Positions 20,732 to 30,965 of a stretch of DNA of 64,000 nt are shown here, piece by piece. The position numbers and the translations under genes were made by a program. This DNA is from Taudactylus pleione (Eukaryota; Chordata; Amphibia; Anura; Myobatrachidae). Numbering within the stretch: the first letter of the stretch is position 1; each line of letters begins with the position of its first letter. Under the pieces are notes generated by a model. It ran no database searches. It was not told the origin of the DNA and worked only from the letters and a program-made list of their open reading frames with translations. The stretch covers positions 13,612,501 through 13,676,500 of the forward strand of contig JAUIMM010000113.1 in the NCBI GenBank assembly GCA_031769625.1, in the 5' to 3' direction.

Positions 20732-22299
20732 TAGTACCAGTCAAAAGTTTGGACACACCTTCTCATTCAATGGTTTTTGTTTATTTAATTTATTTTCAAC
20801 ATAGTAGATTAATACTGAAGACATCAAAACTATGAAAGGACACATATGGAATTATGTTGTAAACAAAAAAGTGTTAAACAAATCAAAATATGTTTTATAT
20901 TTTAAATTCCTCAAAGTAGCCCCTTTTGCTTGGATGACAGCTTTGCACACTCTTGGCATTCTCTCAATCAGCTTCATGAGGTAGTCTCCTGGAATGGTTT
21001 AGAATTAACAGGTGTGCCTTGTCAAGAGTCAATCTGTGGAATTACTTGCCTTCTTAATGTGTTTGAGACCATCAGTTATGTTGTGCAGAGGTAGGGTTAG
21101 TACACAGTGGACACCACTATTTGACTACTGTTGTAATCCATATTATGGCACCAACCACTCAACTCAGTAAAGAGAAACGACAGTCGATCATTACTTTAAG
21201 ACATGATGGTCAGTCAATACGGAAAATTTCAAGAACTTTGAAAGTATCCTCAAGTGCAGTTCCAAAAACCATCAAACGCTATGATGAAACTTGCTCTCAT
21301 GAGGACCGCCCCAGGAAAGGAAGACCAAGAGTTACCTCTGCTGCAGAGGATAAGTTCATTAGAGTTACCAGCCTCAGAAACCGCTACTTAACAGCACCTC
21401 AGATTAGAGACCACATAAAGTCTTCACAGAGTTCAAGTAGCAGACAAATCTCAACATCAGCTGTTCAGAGGAGACTGCGTGAATCAGGCCTTCATGGTCG
21501 TATTGCTGCGAAGAAGCCATTACTGAGGATGAAGAACAAGAAGAAGAGAATTGTTTGGGCCAAGAAACACAAGGAATGGACATTAGACCAGTGGAAATCT
21601 GTACTTTGGTCTGATGAGTCCAAATTTTAGATTTTTGTTTCCAACCGCCGTGTCTTTGTGAGACGCAGAGAAGGTGAGGGGATGGTTCCCACTGTGAAGC
21701 ATGGAGGAGGAGGTGTGATGGTGTGGGGGTACTTTGCTGGTGACACTGTTGGCGATTTATTCAAAATTCAAGGCACACTTAACCAGCATGGCTACCACAG
21801 CATTCTGCAGCGCCATGCCATCCCATCTGGTTTGCGCTTACTGGGACCATCATTTGTTTTTCAACAAGACAATTACCCCAAACACACCTCCAGGCTATGT
21901 AAGGGCTACTTGACCAAGAAGGAAAGTGATGGAGTGCTGCGTCAGATGACCTGGCCTCCACAATCACCCGACCTAAACCCAAGTGAGCTGGTTTGGGATG
22001 AGTTGGACCACAGAGTGAAGGAAAAAACAGCCAACAAGTGCTCAGCACCATTCCAGGAGACTACCTAATGAAGCTGATTGAGAAAATGCCAAGAGTGTGC
22101 AAAGCAATCATCAAAGCAAAAGGGGGCCACCTTGAGGAATCTAAAATATAAACATTTCGATTTGTTTAACACTTTTTTATTTTCAACATAATTCCATATG
22201 TGTTCTTTCATAGTTTTGATATCTTCAGTACTAATCTACTATGTTGAAAATAAATAAAACTATTGAATGAGAAGGTGAGTCCAAACTCATGACTTGTGC

Positions 22300-22301
<2 letters not shown>
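20732..22301 (+). mobile_element. Tc1-type transposon, TACCAGTCAAAAG family
   Basis: Left end TAGTACCAGTCAAAAGTTTG and right end CCAAACTCATGACTTGTGCTA are diverged inverted repeats. Both arms continue for about 130 bp (TTTTCAACATAGTAGATTAA on the left, TTAATCTACTATG-type sequence mirrored on the right). TA flanks both ends, as Tc1 insertion requires. Length about 1570 bp is normal for a full element. It landed in or beside a TA microsatellite. Confidence 0.9.
21145..22151 (+). pseudogene. Tc1 transposase, near-complete but broken
   Basis: It starts MAPTTQLSKEKRQSIITLRH, a paired-like helix-turn-helix DNA-binding region (RHDGQSIRKISRTLKVSSSA), with an AT-hook-like GRPR about 60 residues in. 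The catalytic Asp of SVLWSDESKF comes just before an in-frame TAG at 21628-21630. The frame reopens with NRRVFVRRREG. The second Asp is in FVFQQDNYPKHT and the Glu in SPDLNPSELVWDEL; 38 residues lie between them, against 34 in classical Tc1. A deletion with frameshift near 22040 precedes the C-terminus MPRVCKAIIKAKGGHLEES, ending at 22151. Inactive because of the stop and frameshift. Confidence 0.92.
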
Positions 22302-22333
<32 letters not shown>

Positions 22334-23460
22334 CTCAAATGGTGCCTGAAATATATATATGATAATGTTGGTTTTTTTGGGGAGCGCCTAAACTGGATTA
22401 TACAACTCTATATAGAATCCAATTCCCCCTTTGTATAGTATAAGATTTGTCCCTTTTACATAGCGTGTTGTGAGGTTATAATGGTGAATTTTATATTCCT
22501 CCTATCAGGCCTAATATGAGACATTTTTCAACCTGAGTTTACCCAAATACAACTAATAACCTTGCCTGCCTAAGATGAACTTGATGAGAATAAGATAAGA
22601 GAATATTTTTTAAAACATTGGTTGTTTATTGCATGGAAAAATATTTTAAATTAATTCTCTAACTACTCACAGTATCGAGTAGATACAGTTCTATATAATA
22701 TAGTATTTCCTTATTTACTCTTTTTTATTTTTTTTATCCCAGTGTTTTATTTATCCATTTGTATTTTTTTATTTTTATGTGTATGATGTATTGAGTATTT
22801 TTATGAAATAATTGTAATTAATGAGTTTTTTTTCTTTTAAAAAAGAGACCTACTTTTAGAATAATCCTTTGGTACATGGCACTTTGGCACTTTATATTTA
22901 TTGAATGTATTTTTTTCACTTGACACTTTATATATAGCTAATTGAATTGTGCTTATCCTTATACACTCAACATTTTGCACCGAAGCACTTTAACACTGTT
23001 TTTCAGAAATACTCACAATTGTATACAAGGCACTATTATGCGTAACAATTTTTGTTTTTTTCACACCTAACTTATGTTTTATGTATTAATGAATAATCTA
23101 CACATATATATTCAACACTAATAGGCGCTAACACCCAAGTACATCGTTACACATCTCTCGCTAAGGGCTGGCTAACCACAGCCCTATATCTCTTGGGTAA
23201 AGCCGCCACCCTAAATAAACACAGGGGGTGTATTTATACTTGTTTTCACGTTCAGTTATATATCACACTGTAGATATGTCAACTATGTGGCGCAGCAACC
23301 TTCACTTCTTTTGCACATATATATATATATATACACATTCGTAAGAATAGAGGTGAATAATTATTATTTTTCAAATGTTGTCCTGATACCTCTAGAGTTA
23401 ACGAAACCTGCTTCCTGTATCTGGCTGTAGTCACTGACTCCCAATGACTCCTGCACATTG
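22302..23460. other. AT-rich intron sequence
   Basis: TA microsatellite at 22304-22333 and another short one near 23320-23335. The rest is AT-rich with no recognised gene. GGAGCGCCTAAACTGG (22381) and TAATAGGCGCTAACACC (23120) may be partial inverted ends of an unrecognised repeat. Confidence 0.4.
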
Positions 23461-23900
23461 CCAGGGTTAAGATGAAAGAACAAAGTATATCACCAGCAGA
23501 ATACATGGGGTCACTAATGGATCTACCGCCATTGCAGGTAAGCAGCACATCACCGTGCCCAAAAAAAACATATGCTATGAGGTCTTGCAATGTAGGCTTC
23601 ACCCATGAAGGATATTTACAGTTTCACACACATTTCTGATGAAAGCAAAACAGTTTCAAAGCTACTATTGATGCAACTGGATTTATTGCCAAACACAGAG
23701 ATACCATCCCCAGAAGAACACATGGGCAAAGACCTAGCTGCCATACTAGCAGGGGTGGTATTTTTGTGTTGATCTGCCAATGGCTTAATGAACTTTAGAT
23801 TCAGCGAAATAGGCTCAGTTATTGGTCTTCTTTTTGCCAATAGTGTATACTTCTTACTTATATTTTGGCTCTGGTGTGACTTTAGGAAAAAAATAAATTG
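23461..23900 (+). other. Coding-like plus-strand patch, unidentified
   Basis: Plus-strand reading gives VKMKEQSISPAEYMGSLMDL then PPLQ followed by GTAAGC, and, after TATTTACAG, a second open piece with TVSKLLLMQLDLLPNTEIPS and EEHMGKDLAAILAGVVF before a TGA. These read like protein but match no family I know, and stops follow. Could be a decayed gene or chance. Confidence 0.15.
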
Positions 23901-24325
23901 TAGTTAAAGTTAGCTCTTGTGCTCGTTTGCAGTATCATAGTTTACACATAGTACATTTTATATTGTGTTAATGTGTTAGTAGCTGCACTGAATGATTATA
24001 ATTAATGACAGGAGAGCCATAAAGATACTAACTTGATATGAAGCTTACGTTACTGCACCCATGTTGATACTTTATACATGGTATAATGCACTCACTACTA
24101 CAAATGATATGGGTATTAAAGTGTCTGAAGTGTTCTGTAATCATATAAAAGCAAGAGGCTCTAGATCAAGCGTTTTATACAGGTCACAGAAACCTAAGGT
24201 TATTGGAACTCACGGTTTACACAGGTTTTATATTTCTTTTATATTACAGGGTATAGACACAGTGGAGTTTGAATACAGCATTATAACATACAATTTAATT
24301 ATTTATATACATTATAATATGCAAC

Positions 24326-24508
24326 CTGTGTATCCAATAAGCTGTAAAACTCCATGGATTCTTCGGAGTCCCCCTCATTCCCCAGGTCCGGCTTTTTGCA
24401 GATCGGACACATAAAGTATATGATGCTCTTCTCTTTGATCACAGTGGAGAAGTGGTGAATGAAACATTGCTCGCAGAAGGAACAATTGCAGTGTGTCATC
24501 TTCGCAAA
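24326..24508 (-). CDS. HOIP-like RBR ligase, exon encoding RING1
   Basis: A 183-nt exon (61 codons, phase 0 at both ends). Its acceptor is CCATTTAG (weak pyrimidine tract) and its donor GTTGCA (weak). It encodes FAKMTHCNCSFCEQCFIHHF, then STVIKEKSIIYFMCPICKKP and an acidic stretch to LLDTQ. This is RING1 of a HOIP-type RBR: Cys-x-Cys, Cys-x2-Cys and CPIC zinc ligands with a Lys-Glu-Lys helix between them, the surface that recruits the ubiquitin-loaded E2. It follows in frame from CQICSEQYPYSK of the exon at 28417-28587. Confidence 0.87.
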
Positions 24509-24794
24509 CTAAATGGATATAATATTTGGCATGTTTAGAAATGTGTCTACACGTACAGATGTAACAGAGTAGGTTCACCTTTCTTTTTATTTTGTTTCTT
24601 TTTGCTAATCTAAAATATATACATTTACAGATCTCTTCTCTGAATTCACTCTGCAGTACCTAAAATCATTCTGTTCTTGTTCTAGTATTCTGCTTTCCGT
24701 CTTCTGTGTCAAAACCTGTCTAGCATTGAGCAGTACCTGTCTGGTTTTGCATCAAACTTTCTCCACTATTTGTCGCTGTAAATAGGCCAGAGTT

Positions 24795-25095
24795 ATGCTG
24801 TGAACACACTGGAGCGATTTCGGCCCAATATGTAATTTTCGGTCAAATCGGAAGCATATATTGGCTGGATCGCTCAGTGTGTGCACCTATTCTCCCGCAG
24901 TTGTTAGCGATATCTTCCAGTTGACTGTGCTGCACGGCCAACCAGACGATATCGCATGCGGTGCCACGCAAGGTAATGAAGGACGGAACAAGAGATTGTT
25001 CCGTCCTTCATTACTTCGCTCTGATGTGTAACGTGGTTACGATATGTCGGCCCATCGGCCACCATAACGCCCAGGTACACATCATCTAGTCTGTA
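24795..25095. repeat. MITE-like repeat with strong internal hairpin
   Basis: Contains an exact 18-bp stem with 6-nt loop at 24973-25014 (GTAATGAAGGACGGAACA, then its reverse complement). Outer parts include ACACACTGGAGCGATTTC and GATCGCTCAGTGTGTGC near 24810 and 24880, another inverted pair. Boundaries are approximate. Confidence 0.6.
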
Positions 25096-25689
25096 CCCAG
25101 TATTAAACTTGCAATATTACAGTCCTCCAAAATGATGGAGGTTTGACAGTCCCCAATTCCTTCCTGTATGTTAGCTAGTCACTTTAAATGTATACTCTGT
25201 AAGTTTTAAAACTCTTTCATGAATACTCTCCCTAGAATTCTGGCCTGGTACCTCAGGGTGATAGTTCTTCTTTGTCTAACAGACATGATTCTTACGCTTC
25301 TCATGTTATGCAAGGTTTAGATAAATGAAAAAGCCAGGCACCAAGATCTTCTAACGCCATCTTCACCCATCTCAGTGCTGGCTCTCACCTTCCTGATGTT
25401 GTTAATTTAGAGGTGTGACAAGCCATAATCAAAAACAGCATCTCTTACATTACATGATATTATTCTTACTGTAAATCCTTTTGTGAGCTGCAGTTTCAAA
25501 TACCTAGGCCATATTATTTCCAGTACTTGCAGCTCTGACAATGACTGCAGTCACAGGGTAGGCTTTTAGCCTGCTAAATTCACAGAAGCTCTAATCCTTC
25601 AAGATAATAACATCAGAAAGCCTTAATTACTGATTTATATAGGGATGAAGCAGATATTGGAGATGAGCAATGCCTCTATGTGGTCAGGG
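25096..25689. other. Intron sequence, nothing recognised
   Basis: No exon or repeat recognised. Confidence 0.4.
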
Positions 25690-25945
25690 GTGCCGAGAGG
25701 GGGTGGGACCGGGTATGCTGACACGCCCCAATCCCTCTTCAAAGTCTTACCTGTCAGCAGCCCTGCTGGGCTACAGTAGGACTAGGGAGACAGCAGGAGT
25801 CTCATCTACTTCTGCGGGGGTGGGGAGTGATCACACTGATCGCGTCATCCCCCTGATTTGCCCCAGGCTGAGGGGTTCACAGTGCCCCCCTCCTTCATCG
25901 CCACACCTCCCATGATAAGGCCATGCCCCCTGAATATAACCGGGG
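25690..25945. repeat. Diverged copy of GC-rich interspersed repeat
   Basis: GTGCCGAGAGGGGGTGGGAC, GAGTGATCACACTGATCGCG, CCAGGCTGAGGGGTTCACAG and ACACCTCCCATGATAAGGCC align with parts of 19385-19775 and 33092-33331. Confidence 0.65.
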
Positions 25946-26259
25946 CCCAGACAGGCTCTTTACAGGCCTGTATAAGGTTGGGAATGTAAGTTTCATTAAG
26001 TTGTGTACAAGTAAAGCATTGACCATAATTGGATGACTCCCAATTCCCAATTATGGTCACCTCAAAGTCTCAATTGTAATATAATAAAGTTAGAAAAAAA
26101 TAATGTATGAACATAGGAATAAACCCTAAATTCATGGTGTCATTTTAGGACATTAGTTGGATACCTTTAATTCTTCAAAACCTCTGGTCTTATTTGCCAA
26201 TGTTATTGGCTTTGATCTACTTTCTACACTATACGGAACAGAAAAAATGGGTTGGGCAT

Positions 26260-26790
26260 GAAATGCCGACGCCGGAAGCAGAATCCCGACGGCTAAGGTA
26301 AGTACCCTATTCTTACCCCTCTCCTCCCCCATAGCCCTCCCTTAGGGGTGCCTAACCCTAAAACTCCCGGGGTGGTGCCTAACCCTAAGTCCCCCCGGGG
26401 GTGCCTAAACCTAACCCCTCATTCTCGCACCCTAAACCCAATCTTCCCGGGTGGAGTGCCTAACATTAACCTCCCCCAGGCGGCACCTACCCCCCCTTCC
26501 CCTAGCCTAACCTTAACCCTCCCCAGAGGGTGCCTACCCCCCCCACCCAGCTGACACTAACCCTCTCCCCGTTTACCTTAGTTCAGGATGCCGTCTGTCG
26601 GGATTCCGTCATCGACCTAAAGTTAGGCGTCTGGATTTCAACGCCGGGATTCCATCATACGGCTTCCCGGGCATTAGTATTCTGACTACTTCCTGGGTTG
26701 GGTATGAAATCCCGGCGGTTGCATAGCCGGATTCCGTCAGACGGCTTCCCGGGCGTCGGTATTCTGATTACATCCCGATAAAACAGCACA
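26260..26790. repeat. CCTAACCCTAA-rich repeat element, larger copy
   Basis: Starts near ATGCCGACGCCGGAAGCAGA. The core (26340-26580) holds about nine phrases of GTGCCTAACCCTAA with C/G tracts, and the right part has two copies of GACGGCTTCCCGGGC and GGGATTCC motifs. A shorter copy of the core is at 10610-10860. No coding capacity. Confidence 0.75.
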
Positions 26791-27162
26791 TAAGAATAGC
26801 TAAATGGTTCCTTATTCATTGAAGCTGTTGTTATACTGGACGTGACATGTTATAAAGCAATGCTTTATCATACTGCCTTGTGTCTTTCCCTACTGTATCC
26901 CAGCTATGTGTCCTTCTTTACTATTTCCTCTAAGCATTTTTCATATAATTGTATAAAGAAGACAGAAATACGAAGAACGGAGAAGACAGAAACACGAAGA
27001 AGAAGGAAATGGAGGCCAATTTATTCCTATTATTTTTTACAATCTTTAGACTATTTGACATAATATTTTACATTTAACAGAGCTGCTACAGTGGTATTTT
27101 ACCTTCATGATGCAAATATGAACATTTAAATTTTGGGCCATAAATATATATATACATGGTTT

Positions 27163-27595
27163 TGCAGTCTTGCTAAGTATTACGGATGTGTGTAAGGTAA
27201 GGTGGGCGTCCTTATGTTGTGCTGAAACGGCATAGCGATCGCAGTGGATTAGCATATCATCGCATTGAGAATGCGTGCGTTATCGCAGCCGCGATCGTAG
27301 TTGCAATCCGTACTGAGGGCCTGATTCAGCAAGGAACGCCTCATAGCGTGCGCTGAAGTAAGCAAATCCTGAGTAAGGTCTGACCTGCCTTAACTCTGCG
27401 TATGGCTCCGATGGTACTTGATTGTGCCAATGATTTTACAGTCTTGCCAGCCATTTCGGATGTGCGTGTGAAGTGAAGTGGGCGTCCTATTGTGCTGCGG
27501 CGGAGTTGCAATCGCTGTGGATTAGCGTACTATTGCACTGAACTGCAAGCATACACTATATAGCAATCTGTAGTGAATCAGGCCCATAATCCACT
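27163..27595. repeat. GGGCCTGATTCAG MITE and duplicated relative
   Basis: 27317-27595 has inverted ends GGGCCTGATTCAGCA and TAGTGAATCAGGCCC. Its right half (GTGGGCGTCCTATTGTGCTG, GTGGATTAGCGTACTATTGC) closely resembles 27163-27316 (GTGGGCGTCCTTATGTTGTG, GTGGATTAGCATATCATCGC), so two copies lie in tandem with the left one truncated. Confidence 0.7.
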
Positions 27596-27771
27596 ATAGT
27601 CCAACTGTCGGATATTCCTGTCGATCAATCTTACCCTATTTTCTAAAGTATGGATTCTCTGCGGTTTTAAAATTAGTAAATTGGTAGGTTACTGTGTACA
27701 CTCCCCATTTATACACAGTGCTATATCATTTTTTAGCAAGCCAGTAATATCCACACAGACAATTAGAGTAA

Positions 27772-28183
27772 TGCTGCATACACACGTAACGATGTTAGTA
27801 ACCAACGATTGTCGTTAACGATTTTCGTTCAGATTTTCCCTTGAAAAAGTGAATGAAAATCGTTTAGAAAAATCATTGGTTGCTAAATTAATGAACGATT
27901 TTTTCAACGATTTTCATGAACGATGAACGATTTTTTAAACATGCATACAGTGAATGGACATTGTTCATCGTTCATTCTGTACAACATGAACGATTTTCTG
28001 AACGAAAATCGTTCTGTTGGACAGTCATAATGGACGATGAACTACAAACTACAAACGGGAGCGCGCTTGAACGATTATCGTTCATCGGTCACCAAAAAAA
28101 ATGAACAATTTTTCAAACAATTTAACGATAACGACGTCGTTATAGTTAAATCGTTCAAAAAATTGTTACGTGTGTACGCACCT
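27772..28183. mobile_element. MITE packed with AACGATT motifs, TAA target duplication
   Basis: Ends TGCTGCATACACACGTAACG and TGTTACGTGTGTACGCACCT, flanked by TAA on both sides (27769-27771, 28184-28186). The interior has more than a dozen AACGATT/AATCGTT motifs on both strands. Same family as 48747-49067. TAA duplication fits PIF/Harbinger. Confidence 0.85.
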
Positions 28184-28217
28184 TAATGCATGTTCACTTG
28201 TTTTTAATACTCTACAG

Positions 28218-28396
28218 CAGTGATTCCCAACCTCGGTTTTCAAGGCACACCAACAGTCCTGGTTTTAGTGATATCCATGCTTAAGCACAGATGGTTAAAT
28301 CAAAATAACCTAGGTACTAATTAAGTCACCTGTGCTCAACTATGGCTATCCTTAAAACCTGGACTGTTAGTGTGCCTTGAGGACCGTGGTAATGCA
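28218..28396. mobile_element. Short palindromic hAT-like element next to an exon
   Basis: Inverted arms: GGCACACCAACAGTCCTGGT and ACCTGGACTGTTAGTGTGCC. Starts CAGTGATTCCCAACC. Imperfect 8-bp flanks CTCTACAG and CTCTACTA. Its right end lies only about 15-20 bp beyond the splice donor of the exon at 28417-28587. Confidence 0.7.
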
Positions 28397-28416
28397 CTCT
28401 ACTAGAAAGACGTTAC

Positions 28417-28587
28417 CTTTGAATATGGATATTGCTCACTGCATATCTGGCACTCATGTGATAGGAATTGGAGAGCAGACCTGTAGTCCGAGCAGGAAGA
28501 AACAGCCTCTTGCATATCCTCCATACTCCAGCGATCATTGTTCTCCAAGCATAATTTCTCAAATATTCTTTGTTTCTCTTCCAATAA
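28417..28587 (-). CDS. HOIP-like RBR ligase, exon before and into RING1
   Basis: A 171-nt exon (57 codons, phase 0) with acceptor GCAATGTTGTTCAG and donor GTAACG. It encodes LLEEKQRIFEKLCLENNDRW, then a helical segment (MEDMQEAVSSCSDYRSALQF) and SHECQICSEQYPYSK. CQIC is the first zinc-ligand pair of RING1. The preceding helices match the position of the UBA region of HOIP, which in that protein binds the HOIL-1 and SHARPIN partners of LUBAC. This is the most 5' exon that I can place with confidence. Confidence 0.82.
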
Positions 28588-28651
28588 CTGAACAACATTG
28601 CAAAGTTATATAGAGAACGTTGGTTATTAATAGTTTACTACCATGTCCCAA

Positions 28652-29551
28652 CAGTGGCATCACTCACCTTGGTAACACCCGGTGCGGACTCCAGAGAAAA
28701 TAGTAGTGCGCGCAGCTAAGCCGTGCACTGGTAAAAAGGAGCGTGGCCTCACAGCCCGAACCCTCAGTTTAGTTACTCGGGGGGCGATGCAGACTGCCCC
28801 CGGGGACTAGTATGTGTGCAGTGCCGGCTCCCTCACAGTAGCCGAGTGCTGCACATAATGCCACAGCAGTGCAGCACCCGGCTCCTGTCACTGAGGAAGA
28901 GTTGGCACTTGGGAGCTCATTCAGACCCGCTCGCAAGCAAGTGGCCGCTCATGGCAGAAGATGTTCACTAATGTGCGCATGCGTGTAGTTCGCAATGCGT
29001 GTGCGCAAACTAGTACGAGCGATCGGATTTTGCTCGCTCGTCCTGCAAAGACAGCCCAGTGGAATGAGTGACAGGAGAGGCCGTTTCTGGGTGGTAACAG
29101 GGGCAGGCCAGTAGTAATGGGGGAGTGGAGTTGTGGACGCAGGCGTGCCAGAGTGTTTTCACGCCGTTGCTGGGGCGTGCATAATTAACAGGCAGCATCA
29201 TAGTACACGTCGCCTGGTTGATTTTTACACTGAAGAGCTTGCAGTGCTTGCGGTAGGGTACAGTCAACCACAAGCGCTGCGGTCAGATTCGATGGAACCC
29301 GATGTACCGATGGTTGTATATACTTCCAGGAGATGACGTACGCAAGTGGGTGGCTAAAGACAGGCTGGTGGGCGTCTATAAACACAAAGTGATCGCTTGC
29401 CCAGACATAGTGGGCGTGCTTATGCCTTGCCGTGCGAGCGGCTACCTTGACGTCACTTAGCTGAATTTCCATTGGCTGGGAGCGAGCGGCCGCATCTTGT
29501 GAGTGGGTCTGAATGAGCTCCTTGGTGTCACCCCTCTTTGTGATGCCACTG
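28652..29551. mobile_element. hAT-type non-autonomous element with exact 8-bp duplication
   Basis: Starts CAGTGGCATCACTCACC and ends GGTGTCACCCCTC...GATGCCACTG. Flanked by identical TGTCCCAA (28644-28651 and 29552-29559), the hAT signature. Interrupted by the MITE 28912-29521; its own length is about 290 bp. Confidence 0.9.
28912..29521. mobile_element. MITE (GAGCTCATTCAGACCC) nested in the hAT element
   Basis: Inverted ends GGAGCTCATTCAGACCCGCT and GTGGGTCTGAATGAGCTCC, flanked by TTG on both sides (28909-28911, 29522-29524). The outer element reads continuously across the site when this is removed. Related in its ends to 50563-51079 and 63647-64000. Confidence 0.85.
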
Positions 29552-29566
29552 TGTCCCAAACTGTGT

Positions 29567-29593
29567 AATAATAATAATAATAATAATAATAAT
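29567..29593. repeat. AAT trinucleotide microsatellite
   Basis: About nine AAT/TAA units. Confidence 0.95.
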
Positions 29594-29762
29594 TTCACTG
29601 GAAGGACATGCCAGACAAAAACATCATTATTGTTGTAAATTAGTGAAGGCAGGGGTAACAGGGAGTCAGTTGAGAGTTTGCTTAAAAGTAATACAAGCAA
29701 AACTAAGATTATAGTTTTGGGTGCACAGGTAATATATACTGTAATAAGATTTATGTTATTGA

Positions 29763-30224
29763 CAGGGCCATAACTAGGGTGTGCGAGCAGTGCGAAAGCA
29801 CAGAGAGCAGCACTCTGTGGGCAGCACCGCCGCTCACCCACAGCTCCCTGCATCTGCCTAGTAGGGTGCCTAGAATTGCACCCTGCAGCCAGAATGTCTG
29901 CAGCAGTGACGCCTGGAGAATCCTTAGGACACCTTAGTTCACACCACTGCCCTGATAATGCTCTGGGCACTGCTGTAATCACTGGCGATTGCATGCGCAG
30001 ATGGACTCCCGGATCATAAACCCGGAAGTCCACGGCGCAGGGCAGATCGCAAAGGACAGCTCTTATCGGAAGAGCTGTCCTTTGTACTGTTGATCGCATA
30101 TGTTAGTGCATCAGCAGGGAGGCGGTGTCCGGCGGTAAGTACTGCGAGGTGTTAGTGCATCTCGCCCAATGTCATGCGGGGAGTGGCCTGCACCAGACGC
30201 CCGGGAGCGCTAGTTACGGCACTG
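29763..30224. mobile_element. hAT-type non-autonomous element, perfect 8-bp duplication
   Basis: Terminal repeats CAGGGCCATAACTAG and CTAGTTACGGCACTG, flanked by identical GTTATTGA (29755-29762, 30225-30232). 462 bp, no coding capacity. The internal hairpin AAAGGACAGCTCT...AGAGCTGTCCTTT is at 30051-30083. Confidence 0.92.
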
Positions 30225-30263
30225 GTTATTGATCATATGTGTGAAGGGATGTGGTATGTTAGA

Positions 30264-30425
30264 CATTAGCAGCAGATCCGTTAAGTCCTATGAGTTGCGA
30301 GTTGGAGCCTTTATGGCTCGGACTTGTTTTCCCAGCACATCCCACAGGTGATCTATCGGATTGAGATCTGGGGAATTTGGAGACCAAGTTAACACCTTGA
30401 ACTCTTTGTCATGGTATTATAAGTG
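30264..30425 (-). pseudogene. Tc1/mariner transposase fragment
   Basis: Minus-strand reading gives HDKEFKVLTWSPNSPDLNPI followed by DHLWDVLGKQVRAIKAPTRN and a stop. This is the third-carboxylate region of a Tc1/mariner transposase; the catalytic Glu after NPI is replaced by Asp. No terminal repeats were found, so it is an isolated relic. Confidence 0.85.
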
Positions 30426-30903
30426 CATTTGTGCCGTCATTATAAGTGTGTTAGTTTTCCCCGGGTACTGGTTGGCCAGAGAAACATGGTGGTTTTGCTG
30501 CAATTCTTTCTCGTGGTATTGAACAAACCACAGGCAGATTTGCCAATCACCAAAGGTCTGAGAATAGTAAATTCAATAATTTGAAAGTAAAAACCTCTAG
30601 CAATGTGTGATGGTTTACAGTTTAAACTCCTAGTAATACCTTATTTTAGTAAATTACCCACCACCCCACCTCCCGGGGTCACTTATACCCCTTTTACACC
30701 AGAGCAAAAACCTGGGTTTTTGCTGGGTCTCACCAGGTTGCAGCTCAGTGTAAATGGGTCCCTGAAAAATAACCCGGGTCAAGTGACCCAGCAATCCAAC
30801 CCAGGTAGCTACCAGGGTTGGACCCGGGTTTTTGGTGGAAAAGAGGTATTATTTACAATTTTTCATCAAGTTAGGGTATAAATAAATGAAGACAAATAGT
30901 TAC
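30426..30903. other. Unassigned sequence
   Basis: Includes internally repeated CCTGGGTT/AACCCGGGT-like phrases at 30700-30840 that form imperfect inverted repeats (for example TGACCCAGCAATCCAACCCA with TTGGACCCGGG). Probably a repeat remnant. Confidence 0.4.
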
Positions 30904-30965
30904 ATCAATGTCATTATTTGGATCCGACCGTGATTCGCTGCTGGTTGTACTTGTATGGTCATTAT
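30904..30965 (-). CDS. Candidate exon of the RBR ligase gene
   Basis: A 62-nt stretch bounded by acceptor AATTATTCCAACAG and donor GTAACT. It ends in phase 0, as the exon at 28417-28587 needs. It encodes an acidic Ser-rich peptide NDHTSTTSSESRSDPNNDID, open throughout. No domain supports it, so it rests on splice signals and phase alone. Confidence 0.4.

Noticed and set aside
29185..30099. 304-codon minus-strand frame, the longest in the window
   Set aside because: It spans two MITE/hAT elements and an AAT microsatellite (poly-Leu run) and shows no domain.
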